Source: Segatella copri (lineage in GTDB: Bacteria; Bacteroidota; Bacteroidia; Bacteroidales; Bacteroidaceae). Taken from it: a stretch of 64,000 nt of DNA. Location: the NCBI RefSeq assembly GCF_009495355.1, contig NZ_VZAD01000057.1, forward strand, positions 41,462 through 105,461, given 5' to 3'. Position numbers and translations under genes: made by a program. Each line of letters starts with the position of its first letter. Position 1 is the first letter of the stretch. The notes under the pieces were generated by a model, which was given only the letters and a program-made list of their open reading frames with translations, ran no database searches and was not told the origin of the DNA. Positions 38,538-45,667 of this stretch are shown here, piece after piece.

Positions 38538-38613
38538 GAGTGCATTCATCTATGCATTCTGCACCATCAAGTTCGAGGATATCGACATCAAGGCTTGGGG
38601 CGAGTATAAGTAA
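38538..38613 (+). pseudogene. Copy 2 of the carB 3' end (last 24 codons and stop)
   Basis: Bases 38538-38613 match carB 37295-37370 with about six differences; the encoded C-terminal residues GEYK are kept but the stop is TAA instead of TAG. The match begins abruptly inside codon sequence (GAGTGCATTC). Upstream it reads unrelated AT-rich DNA. No start codon belongs to it, so it is not expressed as such. Confidence 0.95.
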
Positions 38614-38662
38614 TGATTTGTGTGTAGTGTTTAATTAGGCACTACACCTTATATCATATAAC

Positions 38663-38705
38663 AAATCCCTGCTGTAGGAAAGGCTTCCTATGGCAGGGAT
38701 TTTTG
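38663..38705 (+). terminator. Copy 2 of the carB terminator
   Basis: The hairpin sequence is identical to the native carB terminator and is followed by TTTTTGTTG. The 50 bp between the carB-copy stop and this hairpin differ from the native 3' UTR. Confidence 0.9.
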
Positions 38706-38730
38706 TTGTAAATAAAAAAGCAGTGAAAAC

Positions 38731-38762
38731 TTTGGTTGTTTAAAAATATTACCGTAAATTTG
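38731..38762 (+). promoter_or_regulatory. Promoter of the kinase-like module
   Basis: TTTG at 38731-38734 and TAAATTTG at 38755-38762 with 20 bp between them give a near-ideal Bacteroidota promoter. A mutated copy with TAAATATG in the -7 position exists at 44831-44862. Confidence 0.75.
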
Positions 38763-38789
38763 CAGCAAAAACTATAATAATGAAGAGTT

Positions 38790-38987
38790 ATGGAAGAAAA
38801 ATTATCGACTATATATTTAAGAGATGGGCGGAACGCGCTGCAATATGTTATGAGCCTGAGCGAAAAGTACAGGCAGATAGCGACCGAAGCGATATTCGAG
38901 TGTTTGAGACTGGGCTATCCACTCAACAATATGGAGATAACAGGAAAAGCACGAGAACTGCAGAGGATGAGGAATGCCTACGTTTGA
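38790..38987 (+). CDS. Small ORF leading into the kinase-like gene
   Basis: A 65-residue frame, MEEKLSTIYLRDGRNALQYV and onward, ending in TGA at 38985-38987. It starts 28 bp after the promoter box. Its composition (helical, ECLRLGYPLNNMEITGKARE) looks like real protein, whereas the same bases read in the kinase frame look like noise. It overlaps the start of the kinase-like frame. Either it is a separate translationally coupled protein or the two are one gene broken by a frameshift near 38966-38987. Confidence 0.6.
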   Translation: MEEKLSTIYLRDGRNALQYVMSLSEKYRQIATEAIFECLRLGYPLNNMEITGKARELQRMRNAYV

Positions 38988-39526
38988 TAAAAATCGCCAA
39001 AGAACAAGGCTTGTATATAGATAAGTTGGACTGGGGTAAATTTGGTGACAGACGAATGATTCCAACGGGAGAAAGCATTGTCTTTTTGAGTGAAGACGGA
39101 ACAACTTTCACCAAAATGAAGTCTCCTTTTGCCAAGGCTCCGATGAAGCACATTTTGCCAGAGGATATCATTTATGAACATTTGATTCATAACATGTTAT
39201 TCCCATCAACGAGGTATCGTTTTGTTGGCTTTTCAGAGGATATAAAGGGAATCCGGATTGTTCTTCAGCAACGAAATATATCCGATATGTTTCAAGTACC
39301 ATCGCAGAAAACGATTGACGATTATCTCATTAATCAATTGGGCTTGACAAAGGAGGATAGATATTTCTATGGAAATGAATATTTGGCAATAACTGATGTT
39401 TCTAATGTCAGTGATAATGTGCTGTGTGATGAAGATGGCAAACTGTATTTCATCGACCCGATTATCCGGTTGAAGAAGTCGGGAAGAGAGGTATGGGAGT
39501 ATCTTTATAGAACAAGATGTGTGTGA
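38969..39526 (+). CDS. Polyvalent-type protein kinase-like protein
   Basis: About 185 residues with the pattern of the putative serine/threonine/tyrosine kinase domain found in polyvalent proteins of phages and mobile elements: a glycine/lysine-like N-lobe (TGESIVFLSEDGTTFTKMK), a helix with YEHLIHNMLFPSTRYRFVGF, then GNEYLAITDVSNVSDNVLCD and IDPIIRLKK, which resemble the catalytic Asn and metal Asp (xDVSxxNVL, xIDP). The start is uncertain: homologous sequence begins at about EECLRLIKIAKEQG (38969) and there is no in-frame ATG there; TTG at 38984 or a frameshift from the small upstream ORF are the options. Target unknown. Confidence 0.65.
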   Translation, partial: EECLRLIKIAKEQGLYIDKLDWGKFGDRRMIPTGESIVFLSEDGTTFTKMKSPFAKAPMKHILPEDIIYEHLIHNMLFPSTRYRFVGFSEDIKGIRIVLQQRNISDMFQVPSQKTIDDYLINQLGLTKEDRYFYGNEYLAITDVSNVSDNVLCDEDGKLYFIDPIIRLKKSGREVWEYLYRTRCV

Positions 39527-39539
39527 TAGTTATAATTGT

Positions 39540-39608
39540 AATAAGCAAAAGTCCCACCCTGGTTAGCTGTGTAAGTGGGAAGCGTGGTGTAACTGTCACC
39601 GCAAAGGT
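39540..39608 (-). ncRNA. Possible small minus-strand RNA with its own -7 box
   Basis: On the minus strand TACCTTTG (39601-39608) matches TAnnTTTG, and the expected transcript contains TCCCAC pairing with GTGGGA over about 28 bases, with T-rich sequence further on. The RNA would run toward the 3' end of the kinase-like gene on the opposite strand. Only promoter match and hairpin support it. Confidence 0.3.
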
Positions 39609-39941
39609 ATGTATATTTTTTGAAACTGCAAAACTTTTTGCGAATAAACTTTTGTAAAGTACCCTGTTTTGAACGAAGATTACACATTGTTTGTGAAAAT
39701 TTGGCTCGTTTAACCATCAACTTCTTCAGAAGGTTTAGTGTTGCTGTCATTTGATTTACTGTTGATTCTCCTGTAGAGCCTTCAGACTGTTACACTTCCA
39801 AAGATAAAGATCCTTGTGTCAAGCAGAGTGTAGTAGACCATTTGTCGGTTATTTTCAGTTGCAGTTTGGGCAGTTTTGCTGCAAAAACACTTTTTATCTA
39901 AAAAAACTGTTCATAAATAGCTTATTCTCATTTATTCTTTG

Positions 39942-40245
39942 TAATTTTGCAATGCATTCGCAGTAAATGCGTTTGCAGACATAATAAAGGGCGTCAACAA
40001 CGCTTTGTACATTGGCAATTCTAAACTTCCACAATCAGAATCACCTGTCGATGGCATAGCAGAGAAGATGTCACGGGTAAGTTGTATTTGCTACTCCCGT
40101 AGTGTGCCGAGGATTTTGTATCCTCACGGCACACTTTTGGGGTAATTATAACTTTCAGCGTGAAACTCTATCTGCTCGCCAACAGGTAAGGCTGTGGAAG
40201 GCCAAGAATTGCGGACGAGTATGAGGCGAGTTTCACGCTTTTTTG
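39942..40245 (+). ncRNA. Candidate structured RNA, three consecutive hairpins
   Basis: A -7 box TAATTTTG (39942-39949) is followed by 300 bases without an ATG gene that fold into three hairpins. They are ACGGG/CCCGT (40073-40077 with 40096-40100), GTGTGCCG/CGGCACAC (40102-40109 with 40127-40134, then TTTT), and a perfect 11-bp stem GCGTGAAACTC/GAGTTTCACGC (40158-40168 with 40228-40238, then TTTTTT). The last stem encloses 59 bases that can form inner helices. The second and third look like intrinsic terminators, giving nested ends. An ATG-less open frame runs over 39950-40146, which keeps a protein remnant possible. No reverse transcriptase is near, so a retron is unlikely. Confidence 0.5.
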
Positions 40246-40277
40246 TTAGCTAATAATTAAATTAAAAAGTAAAAACA

Positions 40278-40841
40278 ATGAAGCGTTTATTATTAACTTT
40301 TGCTATCATTTTGCAGGGAATGACATTAGCTCAGTCCTATGCCCAGTCGCATGCTGTTAACAATATTGATAGCATAGAGATTTTAAAATTTAAGAATATA
40401 CCGATAAAAGGTAATATAAAAGATTTTGACTTAAAAATGAGAGATGAAAATTTTATCTTCATAGGGAATCTGTATAGTACATATAATTATATCGGTATGT
40501 TTTATGGAAGAAAAGTCGATGCTAAAGTTCAGTATGTTCCTGAAACAAAGCAAGTATCCAAGGTGGTCGTTGTCTTTCCAGAAGTAGGAGAAGAGGCTAA
40601 TGATTTGTATGAACATTTGATAAAACAACTTGATAAAAAGTATAGAACAAGGCAAGAAAACTTTGGTGATGATGAATTATTGATATGGTCTTACGGACGA
40701 GAATATGAAATTATATTGTCAAAGGATCATTCAAGTAAAAAGGTTTTTTTGAACTATACTAATAAGGCAAAGTCTGAAGAAAGATATTATTATCAAAACA
40801 AACATGCAGAATGGATGACAGAACATCAAAATGATTTATAA
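40278..40841 (+). CDS. Small secreted protein, family A
   Basis: A 187-residue protein with a signal peptide (MKRLLLTFAIILQGMTLAQS, cleavage near AQS). The mature part begins ILKFKNIPIKGNIKDFDLKM and has mixed strands and helices with a charged C-terminus. It is a paralogue of the gene at 41991 (LKFLGFPIDGSVNEYASKL in the same place). No named family recognised. It lies directly after the hairpin RNA region. A piece of this gene (about 40505-40601) recurs at 44894-44987. Confidence 0.7.
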   Translation: MKRLLLTFAIILQGMTLAQSYAQSHAVNNIDSIEILKFKNIPIKGNIKDFDLKMRDENFIFIGNLYSTYNYIGMFYGRKVDAKVQYVPETKQVSKVVVVFPEVGEEANDLYEHLIKQLDKKYRTRQENFGDDELLIWSYGREYEIILSKDHSSKKVFLNYTNKAKSEERYYYQNKHAEWMTEHQNDL

Positions 40842-40845
40842 GAAT

Positions 40846-41382
40846 ATGAAAAAGAATATATTTATATTTGTCTTGCTGATTATGATTGGTATAAAATCAT
40901 ATAGTCAGGGCGTGTGGGATAAAGTGGAAGTTGTTACAGACAAGTTTCATAACATAAAGCAAAGTGTCTTAGTTCATTGTACGGCAGGAGAAATTGATGC
41001 TGTTTGGTACGAAGATGAACAAATGCTAAAATATATTGGAAAATTTCCGCCAAATGATGCGTATAAGTTTACAAAAACAAATACTGATGTGGGTTTTTAC
41101 ACTCCAAGAAAAAGAGATGTTCAAGCAGATATAAATCGTTCTGGTAAGATAGAAGGTAAAGTACAAGTCGAAATGACATTCCCTACTGTTACAGAACCAA
41201 CATTTGAATATTTCTTCTTTTTGTGGGTGCCAATGACTACCGAACAGATGAAAAAAGGCGAGTTTATATCTTGTCGTTATTTTAATATGGGGGAAAGTCT
41301 AAAATATGATGAACCAAGATTTAGTGAGTTTAACATCAGTTTAAAAGGGTTTACTGCGGCTTATAGTAAGAAGGCAAAGTAG
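40846..41382 (+). CDS. Small secreted protein, family B
   Basis: A 178-residue protein with signal peptide MKKNIFIFVLLIMIGIKSYS. The mature part is beta-rich (for example GKVQVEMTFPTVTEPTFEYF). I choose the ATG at 40846, 4 bp after the stop of the previous gene; an ATG at 40831 overlaps it. No family recognised. Tight spacing means it is in one operon with the family A gene. Confidence 0.65.
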   Translation: MKKNIFIFVLLIMIGIKSYSQGVWDKVEVVTDKFHNIKQSVLVHCTAGEIDAVWYEDEQMLKYIGKFPPNDAYKFTKTNTDVGFYTPRKRDVQADINRSGKIEGKVQVEMTFPTVTEPTFEYFFFLWVPMTTEQMKKGEFISCRYFNMGESLKYDEPRFSEFNISLKGFTAAYSKKAK

Positions 41383-41442
41383 CTGTTGATTTATCCATGG
41401 ATGATACTTATGTAAATAAATGTACAAAGAGTAAGAACTTTT

Positions 41443-41910
41443 ATGAAAAAGAGAAATATTGACGATTTTTTTTATCAACAATGTGCTGAAGCTGATTCTA
41501 TGCTATCACAATATGGGTTTGTGGAAGAGATAGAGCCTGTTGTGAGAAATTACAGAAAGGAAAAACTCCGTTTCCTTTATTTACAGTTAAAACCTACTAT
41601 CGGTTTGCTTGTATATAACTATTATCATACAAAGACCAAAGGTGATTTGCAAGGATTCGATATGTTTATGTATCATTCTGGCAATGCCAAAGATGCAATA
41701 TATCAATTTCATGAACAAAATAAGTTGGGAAGTCAGTCTGAATTTAGACTCTATAGTTTTCAAAGTAAATTAAAGCGTGCCAGATTGATAATAGAACAAC
41801 TGCTGAAAGAAGAAAATGATAATTTCTTTGCGATTGAGGCTAAGTACAATAAGTTATCTATGGAGTTGTATTATAATGAAACTACAGATTATATAGAAAA
41901 TTTTGAGTAG
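41443..41910 (+). CDS. Hypothetical cytoplasmic protein
   Basis: A 155-residue, mostly helical protein with no signal peptide or membrane segment (MKKRNIDDFFYQQCAEADSM at the start). Not recognised. It stands 60 bp downstream of the family B gene on the same strand, in AT-rich DNA. In this layout (secreted proteins around one cytoplasmic protein) it could be a regulator or partner, but nothing in the sequence shows that. Confidence 0.6.
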   Translation: MKKRNIDDFFYQQCAEADSMLSQYGFVEEIEPVVRNYRKEKLRFLYLQLKPTIGLLVYNYYHTKTKGDLQGFDMFMYHSGNAKDAIYQFHEQNKLGSQSEFRLYSFQSKLKRARLIIEQLLKEENDNFFAIEAKYNKLSMELYYNETTDYIENFE

Positions 41911-41990
41911 GATATTTCTACTTAGTCGAACAAAATAGAAGTAAGTTATAATGAAATACCCTATATGGGCTACCCTTAAAAGAATAAGAC

Positions 41991-42527
41991 ATGATACGAC
42001 TTATAACAATTATTATATTATGCTTGTGTTATACACAGGCATTTTCTGAGGAACATTTAAAGTTTCTTGGATTTCCTATTGATGGCAGCGTTAACGAGTA
42101 TGCTTCAAAACTAAAGTCCAAGGGCTTTTATGTATCACCAGATAATAAGTATGCAAGTATGGGGCTTCGTGTTATGGAAGGTCCTTTCCTTGGAAATATA
42201 GAACAGTTTGGTTTGCATTATGATTCTGATACAAAAAGAATGTGGTCAGTAACATTCGTCCATAGTTTTTTCAAAGAAGATGATGCAAAAGAGTTGTATG
42301 ATGAATTAGAAACGCTACTTCGAGAGAAACATTATGATGCAACATATAAGTCTCCTTTGTCTGGTTCTTTTCTTTCATCTTGTTCTTTTCAAAGTGAGAA
42401 GGGAATTATAACATTGGTTGTTATAGAACAAGATTATGATTATCAAGTAAAAATGTCGTATACAGATAGAATTAATTACATACCAGTATATAAGAAAAAT
42501 CATCAGAAAAATCTTGATGATATGTAA
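41991..42527 (+). CDS. Small secreted protein, family A paralogue
   Basis: A 178-residue protein with a short signal peptide (MIRLITIIILCLCYTQAFSE). The mature N-terminus LKFLGFPIDGSVNEYASKLK parallels LKFKNIPIKGNIKDFDLKMR in the gene at 40278, and the following parts share spacing (a glycine-rich turn, then an ELYDELETLL helix matching DLYEHLIKQL). A tandem duplicate that diverged. Function unknown. Confidence 0.65.
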   Translation: MIRLITIIILCLCYTQAFSEEHLKFLGFPIDGSVNEYASKLKSKGFYVSPDNKYASMGLRVMEGPFLGNIEQFGLHYDSDTKRMWSVTFVHSFFKEDDAKELYDELETLLREKHYDATYKSPLSGSFLSSCSFQSEKGIITLVVIEQDYDYQVKMSYTDRINYIPVYKKNHQKNLDDM

Positions 42528-42679
42528 AAAATATCAAAATTAAATATAGGCTATTTATCAAATGGATTATTTAAGACAAATATTGTTATGGACTTAGAAT
42601 TAATCTCTCAAATCCAAATGACTTTTACTCTTATTAAAAGGAAAGTTTAAGTAAAAAATAATATATTTTTTGAATATAT

Positions 42680-44245
42680 ATGTCACATCAGAAATTTCCA
42701 AACGGCTATTGGACAGACGAAAAAGTTGTCAAAGAGTCTCAAAAATATCATACAAGAATAGAATTCAAACTGAATTCTCCAACAGCTTGCAAACTTGCTT
42801 ATCAAAGAAAATTGATAGATGAAATGACATGGCTGAAAACAGACCGGCATAAGAAACGTGGTCCTCGTAAGGAACATAAATATACGAAAGACGTTATTCT
42901 TTCAATTGTGAAGCAAAATAATTGTGTTACAATAACTGATTTGCGTTTGTTAAACGAGTATGCCTATAATCAAGCAAAAAAGAAAGGATGGCTTGATGAT
43001 TTAGGGCTTATTCGTCCTAAGCATGAAAATGGTTTTTGGACAAAAGAAGAAGTGTTGAAGGTATCTAAAAAGTATCCAAGTAAAATGGATTTTCAAAAGA
43101 ATGAGCCTACAGCATATAAATGGGCGGGTGAGTATGGTATCCTTGATAAGATGGTGTGGATGAAACCACATAACTATGATGAAAGAAAAGATGAGCATAA
43201 CTCTACAGTGTATGCCTATGTTGATAAAGTAAACAACGTGGCATATGTAGGTTTGACAATAGATAGCAATAACAGAAAAAGAAGGCATAAATATGATTCC
43301 AACAGCGCTGTAAGAAAGTATTTTGGTCAGAATATTCCTGAACCAATTATTTTGAAGAATGGATTGACTGTGTTGGAAAGTCAATATTATGAGGATTTTT
43401 ACAAGAAGCAATATGTGAAGGAAGGCTATCTGCTTTTGAATGTTGCATCAACAGGAATAAATACTGGTTCTACTGGCGGAATTGTTAAATGGACTTCTAA
43501 AGAAAAGGTTTTCGAGGAATCAAAGAAATACCATAGCAGGAGCGAATTTAAGAGGAAAGCAGGGGGTGCATATAATCATGCAAAACACAATAAGTGGCTT
43601 GATGAGATGACTTGGTTAAAAACTCCTGAAAGAAAAATAAGTTGGACTCATGATGTTGTTATTGAAGAAAGTCACAAATATGAATATAAATGTGATTTCA
43701 GAAAAAATGCTGGTGGAGCATATCAGACTGCAAGCGAGAAAGGTTGGCTAAAAGAAATGGATTGGCTTAAAGACAGAAAGAAGCCTCATAATTATTGGAC
43801 GAAGGAAAGGGTATTTGCGGAAAGTCACAAATATTCAAACAAGAAGGAATTCAGGAATAAATCCAAAGGTGCTTTTATTAAGGCGATGATTAAAGGATGG
43901 CTTCCTGAAATGGTGTGGTTAAAGCCTCTTCCTTTAGGAATTATATCAAAATGGACAAATGAAGCAATCATTGAAGAATCTAAGAAGTATTCTTCAAGAA
44001 CGGAGTTCGCTATAAATAGTCCGACAGCTTATCAGCATGCATGTAAAGATAAAAACATCTTCAGTGAAATGCCGTGGATAAAAGACAAAAAGAAACCTGA
44101 TGGATATTGGGATGTTAAAGAGCATGTTTTGGAAGAAGGTAAAAAGTATAAAAATAGAACGGCTTTTTCAGTGGGAGCTTATACGGCATGGAAAAAAGCA
44201 AAGAAATATGGTTGGATTGACGAAATAGAATGGGCAACTCGATGA
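42680..44245 (+). CDS. GIY-YIG nuclease with eight homing-endonuclease-type repeats
   Basis: A 521-residue protein. The centre (about residues 174-275) is a GIY-YIG nuclease domain: VYAYVDKVNNVAYVGLT gives the two-strand signature (YAYV, then AYVG), followed by the Arg/His helix RKRRHKY and the Glu of LESQYYEDFY. Three repeats precede it and five follow, each about 50 residues with the pattern W(T)xExVxxESxKYxxxxEFxxxxxxAYxxAxxxxWLxEMxWLK. This fits the homing endonuclease associated repeat that binds DNA. No intron or intein is visible, so it is free-standing. Its stop is 10 bp before a carB fragment, which suggests that carB is its target. AT-rich, unlike carB. Confidence 0.85.
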   Translation: MSHQKFPNGYWTDEKVVKESQKYHTRIEFKLNSPTACKLAYQRKLIDEMTWLKTDRHKKRGPRKEHKYTKDVILSIVKQNNCVTITDLRLLNEYAYNQAKKKGWLDDLGLIRPKHENGFWTKEEVLKVSKKYPSKMDFQKNEPTAYKWAGEYGILDKMVWMKPHNYDERKDEHNSTVYAYVDKVNNVAYVGLTIDSNNRKRRHKYDSNSAVRKYFGQNIPEPIILKNGLTVLESQYYEDFYKKQYVKEGYLLLNVASTGINTGSTGGIVKWTSKEKVFEESKKYHSRSEFKRKAGGAYNHAKHNKWLDEMTWLKTPERKISWTHDVVIEESHKYEYKCDFRKNAGGAYQTASEKGWLKEMDWLKDRKKPHNYWTKERVFAESHKYSNKKEFRNKSKGAFIKAMIKGWLPEMVWLKPLPLGIISKWTNEAIIEESKKYSSRTEFAINSPTAYQHACKDKNIFSEMPWIKDKKKPDGYWDVKEHVLEEGKKYKNRTAFSVGAYTAWKKAKKYGWIDEIEWATR

Positions 44246-44255
44246 ATCAAAACTG

Positions 44256-44707
44256 ACGACCATCGTTCCATCATCGTGCTCGGTTCAGGTGCTTATCGCA
44301 TCGGTTCTTCTGTAGAGTTCGACTGGTGTGGTGTCCAGGCATTGAATACGATTCGCAAGGAGGGTTGGCGCTCTGTGATGATCAACTACAACCCTGAGAC
44401 CGTTTCTATCGACTACGATATGTGCGACCGTCTTTACTTCGACGAGCTCACCTTCGAGCGTGTCATGGATATCATCGAGATGGAGCTGCCTCATGGTGTT
44501 ATAGTATCAACGGGTGGCCAGATACCAAACAACCTCGCAATGCGGCTTGATGCTCAGAATGTGCCTATCCTTGGTACAGCAGCACGTGATATTGACAATG
44601 CGGAGTTCTCTCAGATGCTGACCAACAACGGCATCAACCAGCCAGAGTGGAGCGCCTTGACCTCTATGGAGGATATCGACATCAAGGCTTGGGGCGAGTA
44701 TAAATAG
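44256..44707 (+). pseudogene. carB remnant (copy 3) with internal deletions
   Basis: Matches carB from base 35809 onward at roughly 95 percent by eye. It keeps the reading frame and encodes the second ATP-grasp start ([18 protein letters not shown]), but has lost four codons (DRAK at carB 36157-36174). It then jumps at GAGGATATCGAC from carB 36245 to 37344, removing about 1.1 kb, and ends with the native stop and 3' UTR. The 12-bp sequence at the joint occurs at both points in intact carB, so the deletion is between short direct repeats. It encodes no complete domain and cannot be a functional CarB. Confidence 0.95.
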
Positions 44708-44763
44708 TTGATAGTTAGTAGTTAAGAATTGACAGTTAAGTCATTCTTGATGATTTCCAATAG

Positions 44764-44806
44764 AAAAATCCCTGCTGTAGGAAAGGCTTCCTATGGCAGG
44801 GATTTC
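44764..44806 (+). terminator. Copy 3 of the carB terminator
   Basis: Same hairpin as the native one. The preceding 57 bp of 3' UTR (44708-44764) match 37371-37427 almost exactly, but the sequence after the hairpin matches the copy 2 flank at 38705 onward. Confidence 0.9.
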
Positions 44807-44830
44807 TTAATTGAAAAAAGCCGTGAAAAC

Positions 44831-44987
44831 TTTGATAGTTTAAAAATATTACCGTAAATATGCAGCAAAAAATATAATAAAGAAGAGTTATGGAAGAAAA
44901 GTCGATGCTAAAGTTCAGTATGTTCCTGAAACAAAGTAAGTATCCAAGGTGGTCGTTGTCTTTCCAGAAGTAGGAGAAGAGGCTAAT
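44831..44987 (+). pseudogene. Collapsed remnant: kinase promoter fused to family A gene piece
   Basis: Bases 44807-44893 correspond to 38706-38789 (promoter and start of the kinase module, with the -7 box changed to TAAATATG). At the 13-base sequence TTATGGAAGAAAA, which occurs both at the kinase start and at about 40505 in the family A gene, the match switches to 40505-40601. A stop (TAA for CAA) lies in the family A part. The match ends at 44987, where unrelated DNA begins. Confidence 0.92.
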
Positions 44988-45003
44988 TATCTTTTAGTTG
45001 TTT

Positions 45004-45252
45004 TCAGGTGGACAAAGATAGTGAATTTATCCGAAACAGCATAGAAAGTTGGGGGATTAAACTTTCTCCTATAGCAATAAATTGCATACATATGGAATCA
45101 AGAATTGCTACACCAGTAGAAGACATCAGAAAATCATCGCCACAATGATAAGGTTGTGAACGTTCTTCTATATGCTCAATAGAAAAATGCACTCTATTAA
45201 GTATATCCAATGCTACATATTTATCGAATTGCATAGATTCCATCCCGCTCAA
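45004..45252 (-). pseudogene. Truncated HepT-like (HEPN, DUF86) toxin gene
   Basis: The first 60 or so residues match HepT proteins (MQFDKYVALDILNRVHFSIE, then GVAILDSICMQFIAIGESL), starting probably at 45234. Past AIGESL the frame reads IPQLSMLFRIN and stops, without the downstream R-x4-6-H RNase motif that HEPN toxins carry. The break lies next to the end of the duplicated module at 44987, so the toxin was probably cut off by that rearrangement. Overlaps the MNT antitoxin gene as in intact pairs. Confidence 0.75.
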
Positions 45253-45520
45253 TTCTTGATTTAAAGAAAGGATTCATGTTTTTGTGAATACGCACTACAT
45301 CAACTGAGCATTTGAACAAGCCCTCTAAAAACTCTTTCAAGTCGGCCAATAAAAATGGATTAGGAGTTTCTGTTTCTACACAAATATCCAAATCGCTTTG
45401 CTCTGTTTGCTCATTTCGTGATACGGAACCAAAAATACGCAAGGTCTTGATTCCAAAATCTTTAGTAATCTTGGAACTATTTTGCCTAATTATTGCTATA
45501 TAATCTTGAACTGTTCTCAT
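45221..45520 (-). CDS. mntA: MNT-type nucleotidyltransferase antitoxin
   Basis: A 99-residue minimal nucleotidyltransferase with the motif IFGSVSRNEQTEQSDLDICV (GSxxR then DxD) near residue 29. In HepT-MntA systems the antitoxin adds AMP to the HEPN toxin to silence it. The partner downstream is truncated, so this gene now looks like an orphan antitoxin. The third active-site acidic residue (DVVRI, near residue 75) is present, so activity may be retained. Confidence 0.85.
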   Translation of the reverse strand: MRTVQDYIAIIRQNSSKITKDFGIKTLRIFGSVSRNEQTEQSDLDICVETETPNPFLLADLKEFLEGLFKCSVDVVRIHKNMNPFFKSRIERDGIYAIR

Positions 45521-45667
45521 AACACTTATCTTTTAAGACAGTGCAAATATAAGTGATTATCTGGTATCTTCCAAACTTTTTGCCAAGTTTTTGCAATTCA
45601 TCCCACAAAATATCATTTTAAAACTTTGATACATTCATATATTAATCGTAATTTTCTCTTATTAAGA

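Noticed and set aside
39505..39750. Minus-strand frame of 81 codons downstream of the kinase-like gene
   Set aside because: A good minus-strand -7 box lies in its middle, so its 5' half would be upstream of transcription; the sequence looks random.
39942..40245. Retron or group I intron as an explanation of the hairpin RNA
   Set aside because: No reverse transcriptase is nearby, and carB is not interrupted by the region, so neither model fits despite the GIY-YIG nuclease in the same block.
44276..44707. Independent 143-residue CarB-like protein
   Set aside because: It is a deleted copy of carB lacking any whole domain, without promoter or ribosome site, so it is treated as a remnant.
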